This document shows, piece after piece, positions 43,119-48,515 of a stretch of 48,515 nucleotides of DNA. The translations under genes and the position numbers were made by a program. The stretch is taken from NCBI GenBank assembly GCA_024649995.1, contig JANKMX010000011.1:3251-51765 (forward strand), given 5' to 3'. Origin of the DNA: Gudongella sp. (lineage in GTDB: Bacteria; Bacillota; Clostridia; Tissierellales; Tissierellaceae). Position 1 is the first letter of the stretch. Each line of letters opens with the position of its first letter. The notes beneath the pieces were generated by a model. The model saw only the letters and a program-made list of their open reading frames with translations, did not search any database and had not been told where the DNA came from.

Positions 43119-44096
43119 ATGTTTAGATTTAAAAGAGTAGCAGCAGTTGGACTTAGCATTGCCATGGTCCTTACAGGAGGTATGGTGGCTTTTGCCAATG
43201 AAGGTGAGGAGGCCGAGGTGGTTCCCATATCAGCACCGATTGAAGAACAGGAGTTTGAATATATCAGGTTTGACGGAGTGGTCGAGGAGATTGATGAAAC
43301 TAAGGATTCCTACAGGATACTTGTCAAGAAGGATACTGAGGAAGGACTTGATGCCCTCTATGCATATATACATGAGGATATGCTCCTTTTAAGTGAGAAA
43401 AGCATGGACGAGGCTACAAGGGAGGATATTGAGGTAGGCATGGAGGTTTCCGTAATCTACCATAAGTCAACTGTTATGGCACTTAGCTATCCGCCCCTTT
43501 TGGGACCTGATGTAGTGGTCCTGCACGATGGAGCAGACCATGCAACCTATGTTGAATACTTTGATGAAGACCTATTGAGTGCCGATGGTTCACTTGTGCT
43601 TAATATTAGCGATGAAACAATAATTGTAGATCATGAAGGCAATGCCCTTACAAAGGATGACATATATGAAAGGGATCTTGTGGTATTCCATTCAATAGTG
43701 ATGACATCCTATCCGGGACAGACAACACCACACAAGATCATTGTTATGCCTGAAAGGGAGGCTGAGGTCCCAGAGGCTGCGATAGTTCTTACTGAAGAGG
43801 TAATAACAACAGATGAGGGAGTAAGGATGATTCCACTTAGAATGGTGGCAGAGGCTCTTGGATTTGAGGTAACCTGGAATGGAGAGGAAAAGTCCGTGGA
43901 GGTTCTAAGGGGTCCAAACTGGTCTACTCTGACCATTGGAAGAAATGTTTACAATTTTGCCAGGATGCTGATAAAGCTTGAAGCAGCGCCAGTGATCGTA
44001 GATGGAAGCACCTATGTTCCCCTGTCATTTGCTGAGGAGGTTCTCAAGGCAAATGTTGAGGTAACGGAAAATGGAACCGTGATAATTTCTGAATAG
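43119..44096 (+). CDS. Secreted protein with C-terminal copper-amine-oxidase-N (stalk) domain
   Basis: 325 residues. Signal peptide (RVAAVGLSIAMVLTGGMVAFA). Residues ~40-200 form a beta-rich domain of no recognised family (FDGVVEEIDETKDSYRILVKKD). The C-terminal stalk domain (about 225-325) carries VRMIPLRMVAEALGFEVTWNGEEKSVEVLRG and VDGSTYVPLSFAEEVL. The stalk domain is C-terminal, unlike in the 20619 gene. GGAGGG precedes the ATG. Its promoter suggests two-component control. Confidence 0.85.
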   Translation: MFRFKRVAAVGLSIAMVLTGGMVAFANEGEEAEVVPISAPIEEQEFEYIRFDGVVEEIDETKDSYRILVKKDTEEGLDALYAYIHEDMLLLSEKSMDEATREDIEVGMEVSVIYHKSTVMALSYPPLLGPDVVVLHDGADHATYVEYFDEDLLSADGSLVLNISDETIIVDHEGNALTKDDIYERDLVVFHSIVMTSYPGQTTPHKIIVMPEREAEVPEAAIVLTEEVITTDEGVRMIPLRMVAEALGFEVTWNGEEKSVEVLRGPNWSTLTIGRNVYNFARMLIKLEAAPVIVDGSTYVPLSFAEEVLKANVEVTENGTVIISE

Positions 44097-44108
44097 TTTC
44101 TCCTTGGA

Positions 44109-44149
44109 GGTCAGCTGGAATGTTACATTTTTGTTTCAGCTGACCTTTG
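44109..44149 (+). terminator. Terminator
   Basis: GGTCAGCTG pairs with CAGCTGACC across a 19-nt loop, then TTTGTCAT. The T-tract is short. Confidence 0.7.
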
Positions 44150-44222
44150 TCATGATATTACTTTACCTCGATGGGTATCTATATTATGCGAAAGGCTATA
44201 GTAAAAGAAGGAGGTCCTGAAA

Positions 44223-45173
44223 ATGAAAGTGTTAAACCGCGGGTTGGCAGTCGTACTTGCGGGAGTTTTGATTCTTGGTGGAGGTACTGTATTTGCAGTA
44301 AGTCCCAATGCTAATCCCAATGCCATGAAAATGAATCCTGCAAGGATGAAGGCAATGGAAAAGTTCGGTAATGTCATGGAAGTGATGACTGGAATTGTGG
44401 ATGATGTTGAAATCGACATCCTTCCCATGGCCAATGGAAATGTTGGAGTGATTGTAGGGTTGATTGACCTGGATCAAGACTATGAGTTTGTAGACTTTAA
44501 GGGAAACACAAAGCTTAAGGTCAAGCTTAACAATGTAACCGTTAATATCGACTCCGAAGGGAATTTCATGCAGCCCATGCCAATGTGGAAGATTGAGCCA
44601 TTGACTGTCAGGGTCTTTATGGGCAAGGTTCTGGTCTATTCAAATGTTGAGGATGACATGGATGAGATCAGGGATGAAATGGACCTTGAAAGGGCACTGG
44701 ATAAGGCAGAGGCCGCCATAGATAGGCTACCGGATCTTGAAGATTTGGATGAGGATCTGACCTATGATGACTTTAGACTGGTTAAAGAGGCAAGAATTAG
44801 GGTCGACATACTAGGAGAACTGGTGGAAGAAGGGACAGACGAAGAAGAGATTTATGAGGACTATCTTGAAATAGTCGAGAAGGCTGAAGAGGTGATGGGA
44901 GAAATCATTGAAGAGCTCATAGTGTGGGAAGTTGAACTGGATGAAATAGCAGAAGGCTCAGAAATATATTATGGAAAGCTCTCAATAGATAGAAAAATAT
45001 CCGATGATTTGATGGTCATAGTTGACTTTGATGCCTCAGGAGAGGAAGACCTGGAACTTGAAGTCGAAGCAAATGGCCATGTATGGTTCCAGACTGATGA
45101 AACTGAGTTTGAAGTTAGAGTTGAGCTTGATGGAGTTGACCTGGAGGATCTTAAGGTTGAGTTTTTCGAGTAA
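44223..45173 (+). CDS. Secreted acidic protein of unknown function
   Basis: 316 residues. A signal peptide (LNRGLAVVLAGVLILGGGTVFA) is followed by a short Asn/Pro/Met-rich stretch (SPNANPNAMKMNPARMK). A beta-rich segment (~60-135) containing GVIVGLIDLDQDYEFVDFKGN follows. Then come a highly acidic helical region (~145-235, DDMDEIRDEMDLERALDKAEAAIDRL) and a final beta region. No family recognised. GGAGG precedes the ATG; terminators on both sides make it a single-gene unit. Confidence 0.8.
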   Translation: MKVLNRGLAVVLAGVLILGGGTVFAVSPNANPNAMKMNPARMKAMEKFGNVMEVMTGIVDDVEIDILPMANGNVGVIVGLIDLDQDYEFVDFKGNTKLKVKLNNVTVNIDSEGNFMQPMPMWKIEPLTVRVFMGKVLVYSNVEDDMDEIRDEMDLERALDKAEAAIDRLPDLEDLDEDLTYDDFRLVKEARIRVDILGELVEEGTDEEEIYEDYLEIVEKAEEVMGEIIEELIVWEVELDEIAEGSEIYYGKLSIDRKISDDLMVIVDFDASGEEDLELEVEANGHVWFQTDETEFEVRVELDGVDLEDLKVEFFE

Positions 45174-45194
45174 GACTGATGGTAGTACTTTCAC

Positions 45195-45232
45195 ATAACG
45201 ACAATGATTTAATCATTGTCGTTATTTTTTTA
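45195..45232 (+). terminator. Terminator
   Basis: ATAACGACAATGATT pairs perfectly with AATCATTGTCGTTAT around TA, followed by TTTTTT. Confidence 0.9.
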
Positions 45233-45414
45233 AGAACACTTATGAAATGTTGTTAGTTACAGATTTATTTGGGTATTAGCTTTCAGAGAAATAATTTCGC
45301 GGTTTAGTTTGATAATGTGGTTTACAGTTTACATAATTTCTTATACAATGGTTGTAAAGAATTTTCAAGTATAAACGTTTGGCATTTTCAAAAATCACGA
45401 TAGGGGAACAGTTT

Positions 45415-48306
45415 ATGAGAAAATACCAATTGATATTGCTTTTTAGTCTCATGATTTGCTTCACACTTTCCACGCCATCGGATGCAAAGGATTCCAGTAT
45501 TGACTTCACAGAAGAGGAAATCCTTTTTATGGACCAGCATCCTGAAATAACAGTCGGTGTAGACCCCCTCTTTGTTCCTTTCGAATTTATTGATGATAAC
45601 AACAATTATAATGGAATTGCAGCTGATTACCTATTGCTGATAGGCGAGAAGACGGGATTGAGCTTCAAGGTGGTTGAAGGGCTTACGTGGCCAGAGACCT
45701 ACGACCTTGCCATGTCCGGTCAGATCGATTTACTGCCTGCGGTTTCAAGGACTATAGAAAGAGAGCATCATTTCCTTTTCACTGAATCCTACTATAGATT
45801 TAAACGGGTTATTGTTACCAGAGACGATGAAACTGAGATCTCAGGAATTGAAGACCTGACAGGATTGTCCGTGGCGGTTCAGAGAAACAGTTCTCACCAC
45901 AGTTATCTTATTTCCAAGCCTGGAATCAACCTTAGCCTCTACAATTCCGTCGAGGATGCCCTTACGGCTGTTGCTAACGATACTGAACGTGTTTTCGTAG
46001 GAAACATTGCAACCACCAACTACATAATTAGGAATACTGGATTGACCGGACTCAGGTTCACGGCCTTTGATACCGAGGATGAGCAAGGCCTGCATATGGC
46101 CATAAGAGAGGATTGGCCTCAGCTGGTGAGTATTTTGAACAAGTCCATCGAATCCATAGATGAGGAAGAAAGAATGGCCATTTACAATAAATGGATCGGT
46201 CTGGAGGGCGGCATTGACTATGCAAGAATTGCTAGAATGGCATTATTGATTGGCTTGATTGTAGCAACCGTCCTTGGTGTATCCTTCTATTGGAACTTCA
46301 GGCTGAAACGGGAGGTTGAGGAGAGAAGGAAGGTCCAGTCTGATCTTGAGGAGGCAAAGAAGGTTGCAGAGGAGGCAAATGAGTTCAAGTCTGGCTTTCT
46401 GGCGAGAATGTCCCACGAAATTAGAACACCCTTAAATGCAATAACCGGGATGTCCTACCTCTTGGGCAAGACGGGTCTTACCCTTACACAGGAGATGTAT
46501 ACTGATAGGATTTCCCAGGCATCGGCCAATGTATTGAGCATTGTCAATGATATTTTGGACTATTCAAAGATAGAGGCAGGAAGAATTGAGCTGGAGGAGG
46601 TTTCCTTCAGCATGGACAAGGTTATCCAGGATGTTGTGAACATAGTTTCCTACAAGATTGAAGATCAGGGCATCGGATTTAGACTGTCAAAGGATCCCAG
46701 ACTTCCAAACTGGTACTACGGTGATCCCAAGAGAATAGAACAAGTCCTTCTTAACCTGTTGAACAACGCTGCAAAATTCACCTCGAATGGCGAGGTTGCC
46801 CTTGAGATGAAGATGATTGCCAGGGAGGATGAAATCTACCATGTGGCATTCACAATCAGTGACACAGGAATCGGAATGACAAAAGAGCAGGTGGATAACC
46901 TCTTCAATCCCTTTGTACAGGCTGACTCAACAATCAACAGAAGATTTGGTGGGTCTGGACTAGGACTTTCAATAGTGAAGAATCTTGTGGAAATGATGGG
47001 AGGGAAAATTCAGGTGTACAGTTCTCCTGGCCAGGGGTCCACCTTTGTGGTTGACATGTCTCTTAAGGTGGATATGGAAAGTGAGAAAGGTTACCTCAAG
47101 GCCATATCCGGCAAGCAATTCAGGGATATAAAGACCTTGATCCTTGAAAAGTCAGGAGCAAATATGAACCTGATTGACAGCTACCTGAGCGCCTTTGGAA
47201 TGCACTGTGAATTAACCAGCTCGCCTTCAAGCGCCGTAAGGATGCTTGAGGAGCCGGACGGAAAATTTTCCAAGGCCTATGACCTGTTGATCTTGGACTA
47301 TGATACACCGGAGGATCCACTGGATTTTGTCAGGTCATTGAGGGCAAATGATCGAATATCCAAGATGCCAAAGGTCATGATCCTCTTGCCCATGATGAGG
47401 GAGGACCTTATGGATTCTATAAAAGAGGAAGGAATAGATATAGGAATAGGTAAGCCGATCATCCCGTCGATCCTCTTGAATGGCATACTTGAAATCTTCA
47501 GGCTAAAACCCATCACAGAGGCCAAGTCATACGAAGAAGGCCTTGGCAAGGATGCCGGGAAGTGGGGAAACAAGTCAGTCCTGATTGTTGAGGACAACAA
47601 GACAAACCAGATGATAGCAAGCACACTCCTTAAACAAGCTGGTATAGATACAATCATAGCTTCTGATGGCAGGGAGGGGTTTGAGAAGTTCAAGCTTAAC
47701 AAGGATAAGATTTCCATGATTCTAATGGATCTCCATATGCCTGTAATGAACGGTTACGAGTCTTCTGAGGAAATAAGGAAAATCTCAAAGGATGTACCAA
47801 TAATTGCAATGACTGCTGATGTTGTTCTTGGGGTCAAGGATAAATGCACCAGTGTTGGCATAGATGATTACATAAGTAAGCCATTTGATCCTGAAATGTT
47901 TTTACAGAAGGTCGGGATGATCCTGGATTATGGCATTGTCACCGATGAGGATGAATCCAGCAGGAATGTTGATTCCAAAGATGAGATGCTAGTGGACAAA
48001 GTGAAGGGTCTGCGAAACATGGGAGGGAATAAGGAACTGTACCTGCAGGTACTGAGGCAATACAAGGACGAAAACCTGGATACTCCAGGACAGATTTCAC
48101 AGCTTGTGTCACTTGAGAGGTACAAGGAGGCTGCAAACCTTGTCCATAAGCTTAAGAGCAGTTCAGGCAGCATAGGCGCAGACAGTCTTTATGAGATTTC
48201 AATAAGATTCCAAAGGGCGCTGGAGAAAGGCCACATGGAGTCAATAGAAGGTCTCCATGTTGAGTTCAAGGGTGTTTTGGTTGGTACTCTTGAAGAAATA
48301 AGGTGA
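45415..48306 (+). CDS. Hybrid sensor histidine kinase: SBP_bac_3 sensor, HisKA-HATPase, receivers, HPt
   Basis: ATG 45415 follows GGGGAAC; the frame opens upstream, but the signal peptide (RKYQLILLFSLMICFTLSTPSDA) fixes this start. 963 residues. Extracellular amino-acid-binding-like domain (SBP_bac_3, ~40-260); membrane helix (MALLIGLIVATVLGVSFYW); short coiled coil; HisKA with His334 (MSHEIRTPLN); HATPase (DTGIGMTKEQ, FGGSGLGLSIV). A first receiver-like domain lacks the acidic pair but keeps LILDYDTP and GKP. A full receiver follows (VEDNKTNQ, Asp772 in LMDLHMP, SKPFD), then an HPt domain with His911 (VHKLKSSSGSIGA). This is an EvgS/BvgS-like phosphorelay; ligand unknown. The next gene is a response regulator. 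Confidence 0.94.
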   Translation: MRKYQLILLFSLMICFTLSTPSDAKDSSIDFTEEEILFMDQHPEITVGVDPLFVPFEFIDDNNNYNGIAADYLLLIGEKTGLSFKVVEGLTWPETYDLAMSGQIDLLPAVSRTIEREHHFLFTESYYRFKRVIVTRDDETEISGIEDLTGLSVAVQRNSSHHSYLISKPGINLSLYNSVEDALTAVANDTERVFVGNIATTNYIIRNTGLTGLRFTAFDTEDEQGLHMAIREDWPQLVSILNKSIESIDEEERMAIYNKWIGLEGGIDYARIARMALLIGLIVATVLGVSFYWNFRLKREVEERRKVQSDLEEAKKVAEEANEFKSGFLARMSHEIRTPLNAITGMSYLLGKTGLTLTQEMYTDRISQASANVLSIVNDILDYSKIEAGRIELEEVSFSMDKVIQDVVNIVSYKIEDQGIGFRLSKDPRLPNWYYGDPKRIEQVLLNLLNNAAKFTSNGEVALEMKMIAREDEIYHVAFTISDTGIGMTKEQVDNLFNPFVQADSTINRRFGGSGLGLSIVKNLVEMMGGKIQVYSSPGQGSTFVVDMSLKVDMESEKGYLKAISGKQFRDIKTLILEKSGANMNLIDSYLSAFGMHCELTSSPSSAVRMLEEPDGKFSKAYDLLILDYDTPEDPLDFVRSLRANDRISKMPKVMILLPMMREDLMDSIKEEGIDIGIGKPIIPSILLNGILEIFRLKPITEAKSYEEGLGKDAGKWGNKSVLIVEDNKTNQMIASTLLKQAGIDTIIASDGREGFEKFKLNKDKISMILMDLHMPVMNGYESSEEIRKISKDVPIIAMTADVVLGVKDKCTSVGIDDYISKPFDPEMFLQKVGMILDYGIVTDEDESSRNVDSKDEMLVDKVKGLRNMGGNKELYLQVLRQYKDENLDTPGQISQLVSLERYKEAANLVHKLKSSSGSIGADSLYEISIRFQRALEKGHMESIEGLHVEFKGVLVGTLEEIR

Positions 48307-48351
48307 AATGGATTTTACCAATCAGCAAACTCAGGAGCAAGGGGGATTTAT

Positions 48352-48515
48352 ATGTCAGCCAAGATACTAATAGTTGACGATTCAGCAACGGATCGGATGA
48401 TAATTGAAAGACTGCTTTCAGATTACAGCACCCTGACGGCTAGTGATGGCATTGAAGCCATTGATATAATTGAAAGGAATCATGACATCGACCTTGTGAT
48501 TCTTGATCTTAAGAT
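48352..48515 (+). CDS. Response regulator receiver domain, 3' end outside window
   Basis: ATG 48352 follows AAGGGGGA. The first ~54 residues (SAKILIVDDSATDRMIIERLLSDYSTLTASDGIEAIDIIERN...VILDLK) are the start of a receiver domain, with the acidic pair in VDDS and the phosphorylated Asp in LILDLK. The 45-nt gap from the kinase and the shared strand suggest it is the kinase's partner. Output domain unknown. Confidence 0.92.
   Translation, partial: MSAKILIVDDSATDRMIIERLLSDYSTLTASDGIEAIDIIERNHDIDLVILDLK

Overview
The window reads as a Bacillota chromosome, most like an anaerobic Clostridia/Tissierellia-type organism. The evidence is S-layer-homology (SLH) proteins, LPKTG sortase anchors, a lipoteichoic-acid-synthase-family enzyme, the small DUF1659/DUF2922/YvrJ proteins, strong GGAGG ribosome sites and consensus sigma-A promoters. 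I do not name a species. Most of the content is cell envelope: S-layer and SLH proteins, sortase-anchored adhesins, LysM-anchored nucleotidases, polysaccharide genes, two efflux systems, c-di-GMP signalling and a hybrid sensor kinase. I saw no tRNA, rRNA, CRISPR array or transposase.

Layout. 1-4.0 kb: end of an LPXTG protein, an LtaS-family sulfatase, a CtpA-type protease. 4.0-7.7 kb: a strongly expressed S-layer gene followed by an intron half. 7.8-13.6 kb: TolC-like protein, then ABC ATPase, FtsX permease and HlyD-type adaptor. 13.7-15.2 kb: three RNA/exon cassettes. 15.2-20.2 kb: RND efflux operon with a TetR regulator. 20.6-26.4 kb: acidic stalk-domain protein, SLH protein, LysM phosphoesterase. 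26.5-30.4 kb: O-antigen-ligase-like protein and a CapD-like enzyme. 30.5-33.2 kb: CnaB/LPKTG adhesin on the minus strand behind two tandem c-di-GMP-I riboswitches. 33.3-35.9 kb: LysM nucleotidase and three small proteins. 35.9-40.9 kb: PAS-GGDEF-HD-GYP protein and an SLH protein, minus strand. 41.1-42.2 kb: fourth cassette. 42.2-48.5 kb: MscS channel, two secreted proteins, hybrid histidine kinase and a response regulator cut by the window end.

Main result: a split group II intron that appears to trans-splice alternative C-termini onto the S-layer protein. The S-layer ORF ends in UAA UAA, 8 nt before a group II 5' motif (GUGCG, 7027). About 640 nt of domains I-III and one strand of domain IV follow, and then a terminator hairpin; no domain V follows. 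Four separate loci (13.75, 14.08, 14.60 and 41.18 kb) each carry a hairpin, the other domain IV strand, a 34-nt domain V and a domain VI. Three continue into an ORF with no start codon or ribosome site. All four have a candidate promoter upstream (good matches at B and C, weaker -10 elements at A and D) and a hairpin terminator downstream. The halves match in four independent ways: (1) a 14-bp domain IV helix, 7633-7646 against all four cassettes, with wobble pairs that shift between copies; (2) hairpin loops CCCCCA (5' half) and UGGGGG (all four cassettes) that are exact complements; (3) an EBS1 candidate GUUGAU (7356-7361) that pairs with AUCAAC, the exon end 8 nt upstream of GUGCG; (4) joining that site to the AU/GA site in cassettes B, C and D removes the stop codons and keeps the frame, adding 91, 138 or 162 residues. 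A cis-spliced, alternatively spliced group II intron with the same 8-nt shift is known, from memory, in a Clostridium tetani S-layer gene. The separate transcription units, the 34 kb distance and the opposite-strand genes here point to splicing in trans. That step is inference and needs RNA evidence.

Other links: an enzyme with both c-di-GMP synthase and hydrolase domains is encoded about 3 kb from the c-di-GMP-riboswitch-controlled adhesin; the RND operon has an inverted repeat at its promoter that suits its own TetR protein; a stalk-domain gene has an 11-bp-phased repeat array like a response-regulator site.
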